Shown: positions 1-7,034 of the stretch, piece by piece
Layout of the letters: each line of letters begins with the position of its first letter
How positions within the stretch are numbered: the stretch's first letter is position 1
Assembly: GCA_964627045.1 (NCBI GenBank)
Contig: CAZVIK010000037.1
Coordinates: 1-24,948, forward strand
Length of the DNA stretch: 24,948 nucleotides
Direction: 5' to 3'
Source: CAZVIK01 sp964627045
GTDB taxonomy: Bacteria; Acidobacteriota; Terriglobia; Bryobacterales; Bryobacteraceae
Position numbers and translations under genes: made by a program
The notes under the pieces: generated by a model
What the model was told of the DNA's origin: nothing
Seen by the model: only the letters and a program-made list of their open reading frames with translations
The model's database searches: none

Positions 1-79
1 TGAGTACCTCCTGGAAGGCCCCAGTATACTTCAGGGCCCGAACATTTTTCAGTGGGAAATACGGAGGCGGCCCGAAGTC

Positions 80-108
80 TTGACTTTCCCTTTTTATTCG
101 CCCACAAT
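80..108 (+). promoter_or_regulatory. Sigma-70-like promoter of lexA
   Basis: TTGACT (80-85), a 17-base spacer and CACAAT (103-108) fit a sigma-70 promoter; the -35 matches consensus at 5 of 6 positions and the -10 at 4 of 6. Transcription would begin near 115, which is the ATG best supported as the lexA start, so the message could be leaderless. An 8-base palindrome AGTATACT lies upstream at 23-30, but I cannot tie it to a known LexA operator. Positions 1-79 hold no gene I can support. Confidence 0.5.
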
Positions 109-114
109 ATGTGC

Positions 115-747
115 ATGGCGCTGACACGCAAGCAGAAGCTTGTCCTGGATTTCATCGCGCGGTTCGTCGAAGCCCGCGGCTATAGTCCCAGCTACCAGGA
201 GATCGCCGACGGCCTGCAATTGGCCTCCCTGGCGACGGTGCACAAACACATTCAGGCGCTTGAGACCAAGCACTACCTCAAGCGGGGCTTCAATCAGAGC
301 CGCTCGATCGACCTGGCGCCGAAGTACTTCCAGGAGGAACGCAAGCGGCAGGTGGGCGGCGCGCCGTCCTACGAGATACCGCTGGCGGGGCGCATCGCGG
401 CGGGCGCGCCGGTGGAGGCGATCCCCGGGCGGGACTCCTTAAACCTGGGCGAGTTCCTCTCCGACGAAAACCTGTACGCGCTCGAGGTGCGCGGCCAGTC
501 GATGATCGACGACCACATCTGCGACGGCGACGTGGTTCTCGTGGAACGCGGCGCGCGGATTAGCGAGGGCGACATCGTGGTCGCTCTGGTGGGCGGCGAG
601 GAGACCACGTTGAAGCGTTTCTACCGCGAGCCCGATGACATGGCCCGTCTTCAACCGGCCAATGCGGCGATGGAGCCGATCCGGGTGCCGCTCGGCAACC
701 TCCAGATCCAAGGCAAGGTGCTGGCCGTGCTGAGGAAATACAAGTAG
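115..747 (+). CDS. lexA: LexA repressor / self-cleaving SOS regulator
   Basis: Transcriptional repressor of the SOS DNA-damage response, which cleaves itself when stimulated by RecA filaments. The product is 210 aa, a normal LexA length. Residues 1-65 form the winged-helix DNA-binding domain (motif GYSPSYQEIADGL, recognition helix around ASLATVHKHI). The S24 peptidase domain begins near residue 85. The cleavage site is the Ala96-Gly97 pair in RIAAGAP, the nucleophile is Ser129 in GQSM, and the general base is Lys167 in TTLKRF. The frame is open back to 52, but the extra residues are unlike LexA. MALTRKQ at 115 is the family-typical start; an ATG at 109 is the alternative. No Shine-Dalgarno precedes 115, and the promoter at 80-108 would put the transcript start at this codon. 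The gene converges on topA. Confidence 0.95.
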   Translation: MALTRKQKLVLDFIARFVEARGYSPSYQEIADGLQLASLATVHKHIQALETKHYLKRGFNQSRSIDLAPKYFQEERKRQVGGAPSYEIPLAGRIAAGAPVEAIPGRDSLNLGEFLSDENLYALEVRGQSMIDDHICDGDVVLVERGARISEGDIVVALVGGEETTLKRFYREPDDMARLQPANAAMEPIRVPLGNLQIQGKVLAVLRKYK

Positions 748-748
748 G

Positions 749-767
749 GGCTTGGCGCCACCAAGCC
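749..767. terminator. Hairpin between convergent lexA and topA
   Basis: GGCTTGG and CCAAGCC form a perfect 7-bp stem around CGCCA, in the 36-base gap between the two convergent stop codons. There is no U-tract on either side. It could act as a weak bidirectional terminator or as a 3'-end stabiliser for both messages. Confidence 0.45.
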
Positions 768-783
768 GCGCCCGGGCAATCCC

Positions 784-3204
784 CTACGACACCGGCTCCA
801 GCGCCCGCTTGTACTTACACTCCTTGTTCGGGCACTGCACCGAGGGACCGGCCTTCAGCCACTTTTCGACCAGGTACGCGCCACCGCACTGCGGGCACGG
901 TTCGGCTATGGGCTTGGCCCAGGCGACAAAGACGCACTCCGGGTAACGGTTGCAGCCGTAAAAGGTTTTGCCGCGTTTGGAGCGGCGCTCGATGATGTCG
1001 CCCTCTTTGCAGGCAGGGCACTTCACCCCCACCGTCTTCTGCTTGACGTACTTGCACTTGGGGTAATCGCCGCAGGCAGTGAACTCGCCAAAGCGGCCGT
1101 GCTTCAGCACCAGGTTGTGGCCGCACTTCGGACAGGTCTCTTCGAGCGGAACGTCGGCCTTCGTTTGTTCCCCGCCGACCGGCTTGGTGGTCTTGCAGTC
1201 CGGGTAGCCGCTGCACGCAAAGAACTGGCCGAAACGGCCTTTCTTCAGGACCATCGGCCGGCCGCAGTTTTGGCAATACTCCTCGTCTCCCTGCTCGGTT
1301 AGATCAACCTTGTCGACATCGGGAAGATCCACGGTCAACTCGCGCGTATTGGTGCACTCCGGATAGCCCGAGCAGGCGATGAAGCTGCCGTGGCGTCCCC
1401 ACTTGATGACCATGGGCTTGCCGCACTTCTCGCAGATCAAGTCGGTGGGCTTTTCCATCCGCTTGATGTTGGTCATGGTCTCTTCGGCCTTGCTCAGGTC
1501 CGCGGAGAACTTCTCGTAAAACTCGCTCATGGCCTGGCGCCAGTCCAGGCGGCCCTCTTCGATTTCGTCGAGCGCCTCTTCCATGCGGGCGGTATAGGTA
1601 AGGTCGAAAATGTCGTCGAAGCTCTCCAGCAGCAGATCGGTCACCACCATGCCGAGCTCGGTGGGCTTGAACCGGCCGCCCTCCTTCTTGACGTACTCGC
1701 GCTCTTGGATGGTGGAGAGGATGGAGGCGTAGGTGGAGGGCCGGCCGATGCCGTCGGCCTCCAGTTCCTTGACCAGCGTGGCTTCGGTGAAGCGGGGCGG
1801 CGGTTCGGTGAAGTGCTGCTCCGGAGACAGATGCTTGAACTTCAGCGTCTCGCCGGGCGCCACCGCCGGCAGGTGATGCTTCAGTTCCTCGTCGTCCTCG
1901 TCCTTCTGGTCCTTGCCCTCTTCATAAACGGCAAGGAAGCCATCGAATTTCGGCACCGAACCGGTTTCCCGCAGGGTATAGGCATTCCCGTCGTTTCCGG
2001 TGGCGGCGATGTCCAGCGTGGTCTGGTCGAACACGGCCGGCATCATCTGCGAAGCCACGAAGCGCATCCAGATGAGCCGGTAAAGCTTCAACTCATCTTC
2101 GCTGAGGTGTTTGGCGACAGATTCCGGGGTGCGCAGCGCCGAGGTCGGGCGGATGGCTTCGTGCGCGTCCTGGGCGTCCTTCTTGCTGCGGTAGAAGTTG
2201 GGCGACTCCGGCAAGTAGCGCGCACCGTAGCGCTCCGAGATCAGCCCGCGCACCTCGCCGAGCGCCTCGGCCGAAACGCGCGTCGAATCGGTGCGCATGT
2301 AGGTGATCAGACCGACCGCGCCTTCCTTGCCCAGTTCCACGCCTTCATAGAGCCGCTGCGCCAGCATCATGGTGCGCTTCACGCTGAAACGCAGCTTCCG
2401 GCTGGATTCCTGCTGGAGGGTGGAAGTGATGAACGGCGGCACCGCGTGGCGGCGCTTCTCGCGCGTTTCGACCGACTTGACGGTGTACTCGACGCCGGTC
2501 AGGGCGGCCACCAGCGCATCGGCCGCGGCCTGGTCCGGGATCTCGACCGTCTCCTCGTTCCGGCGCATGAGCCGGGCGACGATGGTGGGCGGCTTCTTCG
2601 CGCCGAGGTGGGCGTCCAGGGTCCAGTATTCGCGCTTGACGAACTCGCGGATGAGCCGTTCCCGCTCGACGATCAGGCGCAACGCCACCGTCTGCACGCG
2701 GCCGGCCGAAAGGCCCCGGCGGACCTTGTCCCAAAGCAGCGGCGAGATCTTATACCCCACCAGGCGGTCGAGCACGCGCCGCGCCTGCTGCGCGTTGACC
2801 AGGTTCACGTCCACTTCGCCCGGCTTTTCAAAGGCCTTCAGGATGGCGGGCTTGGTGATTTCGTTGAACATCACGCGGAACACCTGGGGTGGACCGGCCT
2901 TTTTCGGGCGCAGTTCTTCGGCCAGGTGGGCGCAGATGGCCTCGCCTTCGCGATCCGGGTCGGCCGCCAGGTAGACGGCGTCGGCTTGTTTGGCGGCCTG
3001 CTTCAGTTCCTGGATGAGTTTCCGTTTTCCTTCGATGACCTCGTAGGTCGGCTCGAACCGCTGCTCGACATCGACCGCCAGGTCCTTCTTGGGGAGGTCC
3101 TTGATGTGACCGAGGGACGCCTTGACGGCGTAGGATTTGCCGAGGTACTTGCCGATCGTCTTGGCCTTGGCCGGCGATTCGACGATCACGAGAGCTTTGC
3201 TCAT
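784..3204 (-). CDS. topA: DNA topoisomerase I (type IA) with five C-terminal zinc fingers
   Basis: Relaxes negatively supercoiled DNA through a transient 5'-phosphotyrosine link. The product is 806 aa. The Toprim domain starts at residue 4 (ALVIVESPAKAKTIGKYLG, with Glu9) and carries the metal motif DPDRE at 82-86. The catalytic tyrosine is Tyr302 in GLITYMRTDST. SAGRVQT (166-172) and GIGRPSTYA (485-493) are also typical. The C-terminus has five Cys4 units at about 591-617, 644-670, 691-717, 729-757 and 770-796. The first three follow the GRxGxFxAC pattern of topoisomerase zinc ribbons; the last two are more diverged. The start is ATG at 3204, with no clear Shine-Dalgarno. The gene lies 36 bases downstream of dprA on the same strand, a neighbour pair common in bacteria, so co-transcription is likely. 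Confidence 0.97.
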   Translation of the reverse strand: MSKALVIVESPAKAKTIGKYLGKSYAVKASLGHIKDLPKKDLAVDVEQRFEPTYEVIEGKRKLIQELKQAAKQADAVYLAADPDREGEAICAHLAEELRPKKAGPPQVFRVMFNEITKPAILKAFEKPGEVDVNLVNAQQARRVLDRLVGYKISPLLWDKVRRGLSAGRVQTVALRLIVERERLIREFVKREYWTLDAHLGAKKPPTIVARLMRRNEETVEIPDQAAADALVAALTGVEYTVKSVETREKRRHAVPPFITSTLQQESSRKLRFSVKRTMMLAQRLYEGVELGKEGAVGLITYMRTDSTRVSAEALGEVRGLISERYGARYLPESPNFYRSKKDAQDAHEAIRPTSALRTPESVAKHLSEDELKLYRLIWMRFVASQMMPAVFDQTTLDIAATGNDGNAYTLRETGSVPKFDGFLAVYEEGKDQKDEDDEELKHHLPAVAPGETLKFKHLSPEQHFTEPPPRFTEATLVKELEADGIGRPSTYASILSTIQEREYVKKEGGRFKPTELGMVVTDLLLESFDDIFDLTYTARMEEALDEIEEGRLDWRQAMSEFYEKFSADLSKAEETMTNIKRMEKPTDLICEKCGKPMVIKWGRHGSFIACSGYPECTNTRELTVDLPDVDKVDLTEQGDEEYCQNCGRPMVLKKGRFGQFFACSGYPDCKTTKPVGGEQTKADVPLEETCPKCGHNLVLKHGRFGEFTACGDYPKCKYVKQKTVGVKCPACKEGDIIERRSKRGKTFYGCNRYPECVFVAWAKPIAEPCPQCGGAYLVEKWLKAGPSVQCPNKECKYKRALEPVS

Positions 3205-3240
3205 ATCAAACCGTACGGGCGGCGGGCCACGACGGGCCGC

Positions 3241-4426
3241 TCACCACGCTTTCACGAAGTTCCTTCCGGGCAATTGCCGCACCATGCCCAACATTTCCAG
3301 TTCGAACAACGCCGCGATCACCTCCGACGGGGAGGCGTCCTGTTCGGTTTCCATCANNNNNNNNNNCCATCAATTGATCGATGTGGGTGGCCGTTTCCAC
3401 CTTCAGGCGTTCCATCAGCCGGCGGCCCAGCGCCGAAGCGGGGCCCAGCGGCAGGGACGCCTGTTCCGGTTCTTCGGACGCCGCACCGGCATCCGCGCCG
3501 GAGCGCTTCCGGGTGATCTCGATCAAACGGCGGCGGTCGGCCGGCTGTAGCTCGCCGACGACATCGTTCCATTCCTGAATCAACTTGGCGCCCTGGCGGA
3601 TCAGCAGGTTCGGCCCCCAACTCAGCTTCGACGTGATGTTGCCGGGGACGGCGAAAACCTCGCGCCCCTGGTCGATAGCCAGCTTGGCGGTGATGGCCGA
3701 GCCGCTGTACTCGGCGCCCTCTACGACGACGACTCCCGCGCCCATGCCGCTAATGACGCGGTTGCGGATGGGAAAGTTCTGCGGGTAGGCCGGCGTGCCC
3801 AGCGGGAATTCCGAGAGCAGCAGGCCCTTGCGGGCTATGTCGTCGGCCAGGCGCCGGTTTTCCGACGGGTACACCAGGTCCACGCCGCAGCCGAGCACGG
3901 CCACCGTGTCGCCCTCCGCGTGAAGCGCGCCGCGATGCGCCGCCGTATCGATGCCTCTCGCCATTCCGCTCACAATCGTCAAACCCGCCCGGGCCAGATC
4001 CGCCCCCAGGCGCTCGGCTACCGCCACACCGTAGGGCGTCGGCCGCCGCGTCCCCACGATGCCGAGCATCAGGGAACCAAGCAACTCCACTCTGCCCCGC
4101 GCAAAAAGCACAACGGGCGGATCGTAGATCTCCCGCAACCGTTGAGGATAGCGCGAATCGCTCAGGGCGACCAGTTGTGCCCCGGTCGCCATCAGGCGTT
4201 CCTGCTGCGCGGCAGCCTCCTCAAACGCGCAACCGCTGGCCACGCTTCGCGCCACGTCCCCAGCCAGTCCCGCCGCCTGCAACTCGGAAGGCGACGCACG
4301 GAACACCGCCTGGGGCGTTCGAAACTGCTCCACCAACTGTCCTGCTTTCCTGCTGCCCAGGCCCGGGACCAGCCGGAGTGCCAACCAGTGAAGAACCTCT
4401 TCCTGGCTCAGGGTTGAATCATACAT
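3241..4426 (-). CDS. dprA: DNA-processing protein DprA (interrupted by an assembly gap)
   Basis: Binds incoming single-stranded DNA and loads RecA during natural transformation. Residues 1-60 form the N-terminal helical (SAM/HhH-like) region. The Rossmann-like DprA core runs from about 80 to 285, with GTRRPTPYG, SGMARGID, VLGCGVDLVYPSEN, FPIRNRVISG and AVPGNI. A C-terminal winged helix ends in LPGRNFVKAW. The start is ATG at 4426; a longer frame reaches 4510, but the added residues are not DprA-like. Ten Ns (3357-3366) break the frame. CCATCA occurs directly before and directly after the Ns; merging the copies restores one open frame reading THIDQLM then ETEQDASPSEV and ending at TGA (3241-3243), giving 389 aa. 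The gene is therefore probably intact. Topoisomerase I follows it. Confidence 0.93.
3357..3366. other. Ten-N assembly gap inside dprA, probably spurious
   Basis: A run of exactly 10 Ns. The six bases on its left (3351-3356) and right (3367-3372) are identical, CCATCA. Collapsing them gives an unbroken DprA frame, so the flanks most likely overlap and nothing is missing. Confidence 0.85.
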
Positions 4427-4463
4427 GAACCTGCGGGGCGCCTGCGAGGTTCCAGCAAGTAAG

Positions 4464-4493
4464 AATCTAGCAACCGGGCGGCCCGGTTCGCAA
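4464..4493 (-). promoter_or_regulatory. Candidate dprA promoter with palindrome in its spacer
   Basis: On the minus strand, TTGCGA (4493-4488) and TAGATT (4469-4464) are 18 bases apart, and the start site would fall about 30 bases before the dprA ATG. The spacer contains a perfect 17-base inverted repeat, AACCGGGC-G-GCCCGGTT (4472-4488), placed where a repressor or activator could sit. Both hexamers match consensus at 4 of 6 positions. The rest of 4427-4571 shows only a short CCCC/GGGG repeat. Confidence 0.35.
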
Positions 4494-4571
4494 GTCCGGG
4501 CGCACGACACCCCAAATGGGGGAGTGGCGGGGTCCGTTCGGGATTCTCCCAGGATCTTAGGGCAAAGAAGG

Positions 4572-5441
4572 TCAGCCGAGGAGCGTTCCCAGCTCGCGGG
4601 CGGGAACCCGCAGGCCTACGTAGAACGGGCCAAAGGCCGCATACAGGGCGCTGGCTTCGTCAAACCGCATCTCGTAGATGACCTTCTTGAAGGCCAGCGG
4701 GTCTTCGGCGAACAGGTCCACGCCCCACTCCCAGTCGTCGAAGCCGATGGAACCAGAGATGATCTGCTTGACCACGCCGGCGTACTTGCGCCCCACCTCG
4801 CCGTGGTCGTGCATCATGCGGCGGCGCTCAGCCATAGGCACGGTGTACCAGTTCACAGACTCGCCGCGCTTGCGGTCCATGGGGTAGAAGCAGAGGTAGC
4901 GGGAGTCCGGGATGGGCGGGAAGAGGCGCGGCGCCATAGCCTTGCGGTGGTTCGCCAGGGCGGCATCCACCTCGGCGGCCCACTCGTCGGAATCCGGCTT
5001 CAGGCCGCGCCCGGCGAGGGCGGAGTAAAGCTTCAGGCTGGAATCGTACAGCCCTAGTTCAACCATCGAGAGGTAGGACGTGGTTGGCTCCAGGTATTCG
5101 GTCAGCGCCAGCCGCGCGATTCGGCGCTCCGCCGCCTCCAGCGCCGCAAAGTCCGGCCGGAAGTGGAGCAACAACAGGTCGCCTTTGTGCCCCAAAACCG
5201 AATAGAGCGCCGTGGCGTTGGGCCCGGACGCCTCCATCGACTCCAGCGCGGCGGCGGCTTCGGCGATCACCTCGTGCCGCCGGCCTTCCGGAACCGCTCT
5301 CCAGGCGCTCCAACGGATGCGGAACAACTGGTGCAGAACGCTAGAGCCCTCGACGGTCAGCGGGACGGCGGGGACCTTCGGCGGCGCATCGGGCTCCGGC
5401 CCCAAGGGGCGCATTCCCGCAGGATGGCTTCTCTCTGTCAC
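4572..5441 (-). CDS. hemQ: Coproheme decarboxylase HemQ/ChdC (chlorite dismutase family)
   Basis: The last enzyme of the coproporphyrin-dependent heme pathway; it decarboxylates coproheme III to heme b using peroxide, in the cytosol. Key residues align with the Gram-positive HemQ group: Arg172, Tyr186 in CFYPMDRKRG (catalytic tyrosine), proximal His213 in MMHDHGEVGRKYAG, and Gln226. The spacing Tyr+27=His and His+13=Gln is the same as in Listeria HemQ. Gln226 argues for HemQ and against true chlorite dismutase, which has Arg at this distal position. SGSIGFDDWEWGVDLFAEDP is also diagnostic. The start used is GTG at 5441 (289 aa). ATG at 5414 is an alternative, and neither has a strong Shine-Dalgarno. 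The first 25 residues are Pro-rich and lie outside the family fold. It lies 25 bases after the pterin methyltransferase gene and is probably co-transcribed with it. Confidence 0.92.
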   Translation of the reverse strand: MTERSHPAGMRPLGPEPDAPPKVPAVPLTVEGSSVLHQLFRIRWSAWRAVPEGRRHEVIAEAAAALESMEASGPNATALYSVLGHKGDLLLLHFRPDFAALEAAERRIARLALTEYLEPTTSYLSMVELGLYDSSLKLYSALAGRGLKPDSDEWAAEVDAALANHRKAMAPRLFPPIPDSRYLCFYPMDRKRGESVNWYTVPMAERRRMMHDHGEVGRKYAGVVKQIISGSIGFDDWEWGVDLFAEDPLAFKKVIYEMRFDEASALYAAFGPFYVGLRVPARELGTLLG

Positions 5442-5466
5442 ATCTATCGGATGAGCACGAAAACGT

Positions 5467-6279
5467 TTAGGATGCAGATGTTGCGGCCGCCGTCAGCTTC
5501 CCGGCGCGAAACGCCTTCAGGTAGCGCACGCTGTAGTCGTCACGCCCCAGCACGGCTTCGGCCGCCGCGACCATGGCCATCAGCTGGCGGTCGCAGGGGT
5601 CGGCAATGGCGGCGTCCAGCCCCTGCGACATTAACGCCACCAGGAACGCCTGGTTCAGCAGCTTGCGCTCCGGCAGACCGAAAGAAACGTTGCTCAGACC
5701 AACGCTGGTGTGGACGCCGGGATAGCGCCGCATGATCTCGCCCACCGCGCCCGCGACCCCCGCGCCGTGCTCGCCGCCGGTGCTCACCGGGAGCACGCAC
5801 GTGTCGACATAGATATCGTCGAGCGCCACGCCTTCCGAGGTAAGCCGGTCCACCAGGCGGCATCCGTTGGCGACCCGGTCCTCGACGCCCTTGGGCGGAC
5901 CCGAGGGGCCCATCGCCAGCGCTACGATCTTCGTGCCGTGTTCTTTGATGAGCGGGATGACCGCGGCGAGGCGCGCTTCTTCATCGGTGACCGAATTGAT
6001 GAGCGCACGCTGTTTGACGAGCGGAAGGGCGGCGCGCAGGGCTTCGGGATCGCCGCTGTCCAGGCATAGCGGGAGCGTGGAGGCCTCCTGGACGACGCCA
6101 ACCAGCCAGGTCAGACACTCGATTTCGTGCCCCGCAACGCCGCCGTTGACATCGAGCATGTTGGCCCCGGCGTCCTGTTGTTTGCGCGCGACTTCCTGGA
6201 TGTAGGCGGCGTCGCGATTGACGACCGCTTCCCGGATCCGCTTCCGTGTACTGTTGATGAGTTCGCCGATGATGAACAT
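5467..6279 (-). CDS. AcsE/MtgA-like methyltetrahydrofolate:corrinoid methyltransferase (pterin-binding domain)
   Basis: Predicted to move the methyl group between 5-methyltetrahydrofolate and a corrinoid protein. The product is 270 aa, a single dihydropteroate-synthase-like TIM barrel, about the size of AcsE. Motifs are GANMLDVNGG (38-47), LCLDSGD (71-77, Asp74), INSVTDEE (94-101, Asn95), YVDTCVLP (157-164, Asp159) and GLSNVSFGLPERKLLN (194-209, Asn197). The Asp/Asn/Asp/Asn set corresponds to the pterin-binding residues of AcsE. The start is ATG at 6279, with GGGAGG at 6291-6296 upstream. A longer frame to 6417 is rejected because it overlaps the divergent gene and is not family-like. It lies back to back with a corrinoid protein and a homocysteine methyltransferase, so its likely partner is that corrinoid protein. 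Confidence 0.88.
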   Translation of the reverse strand: MFIIGELINSTRKRIREAVVNRDAAYIQEVARKQQDAGANMLDVNGGVAGHEIECLTWLVGVVQEASTLPLCLDSGDPEALRAALPLVKQRALINSVTDEEARLAAVIPLIKEHGTKIVALAMGPSGPPKGVEDRVANGCRLVDRLTSEGVALDDIYVDTCVLPVSTGGEHGAGVAGAVGEIMRRYPGVHTSVGLSNVSFGLPERKLLNQAFLVALMSQGLDAAIADPCDRQLMAMVAAAEAVLGRDDYSVRYLKAFRAGKLTAAATSAS

Positions 6280-6398
6280 GGATACTCTGCCCTCCCCTGG
6301 AGGTGACCGGGCCGGGCGCGGCCCCGCCAAGCGAACCATGATACCGCGAAGCGGCCCTGCGGCCTCTGATACGATGGTGGGACCTACGGAGCATCCCA
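6280..6398. promoter_or_regulatory. Divergent intergenic region of the B12 methyltransferase module
   Basis: These 119 bases hold the ribosome binding sites of both flanking genes (GGGAGG read on the minus strand at 6291-6296; GGAG on the plus strand at 6388-6391) and several GC-rich short inverted repeats. I see no consensus promoter and no cobalamin riboswitch signature. Divergent promoters presumably lie here. Confidence 0.4.
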
Positions 6399-7034
6399 GT
6401 GGCAGACTACGACGCATTGAAACAGGCAGTGCTGGCGGGCGATCACAAAGCGGCGGCCGCCGCGACCCAAGCGGCTTTGGAGGCCGGTGCCGATCCGCTG
6501 GATCTGGTGAACGGCTACATGGTTCCGGCTATGGACGAGGTGGGCCGCCTGTACGAGTGTGAAGAGTACTTCGTACCGGAACTGCTGCTGGCCGCCCGCG
6601 CCATGAAGGCGTCGCTCGAACTGATCCGGCCCCTGCTGGTGGCGCGAGGGACGGAGCCCATCGGCAGGGTTGTGATCGGAACCGTCAAGGGCGATCTTCA
6701 CGATATCGGCAAGAACCTGGTGGCGTCGATGCTCGAGGGCGCGGGCTTCGAGGTCATCGACCTCGGGGTGGATGTCGCGCCGGACAAGTTCGCGGCGACG
6801 GCCAAGGAGCGCAAGGCCGACCTGGTCTGCCTCTCGGCTCTGCTGACGGTAACGATGCCTTCCATGAAAGACGTGGTGGCCGAATTGGGCAACACGGGGA
6901 TTCGCGGTCAGGTGCGCGTGATGATCGGCGGCGCGCCGGTTACCGAACAGTACGCCGCCGAGATCGGCGCGGACGGATACGGAGCGAATGCCGCGGCCGC
7001 GGTGCAACTGGCACGGAGGCTGGTCGCGCGATGA
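6399..7034 (+). CDS. Corrinoid (B12-binding) methyltransferase protein, MtbC/MtgC-like
   Basis: Methyl carrier protein that holds cobalamin between two methyltransferases. The product is 211 aa. Residues 1-85 are the four-helix cap domain (NGYMVPAMDEVGRLYECEEYF style), and 86-211 the Rossmann-like B12 domain. The lower-ligand motif is DLHDIGKN, with Asp99, His101 and Gly104; SALLTVTM (136-143) and IGGAPVTEQYAAEIGADGY (about 167-184) complete the B12 fold. The start is GTG at 6399, supported by GGAG at 6388-6391, 7 bases upstream. The stop overlaps the next gene's start in ATGA, so translation is probably coupled. The size and domains equal the third module of MetH. The neighbours supply the first two modules as separate proteins. 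Confidence 0.92.
   Translation: MADYDALKQAVLAGDHKAAAAATQAALEAGADPLDLVNGYMVPAMDEVGRLYECEEYFVPELLLAARAMKASLELIRPLLVARGTEPIGRVVIGTVKGDLHDIGKNLVASMLEGAGFEVIDLGVDVAPDKFAATAKERKADLVCLSALLTVTMPSMKDVVAELGNTGIRGQVRVMIGGAPVTEQYAAEIGADGYGANAAAAVQLARRLVAR

Noticed and set aside
3206..3356. DprA C-terminus read straight through the Ns to 3206
   Set aside because: That frame gives a non-DprA tail. The frame ending at 3241 gives the family winged helix and is restored by collapsing the duplicated CCATCA.
1390..3516. 708-codon open frame on the plus strand antisense to topA and part of dprA
   Set aside because: It is the mirror of a strongly supported topoisomerase gene in GC-rich DNA, has no family motif, and crosses the N-gap.
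4572..5441. True chlorite dismutase
   Set aside because: The distal residue is Gln226 rather than Arg, and the YPM tyrosine and other HemQ residues are present.
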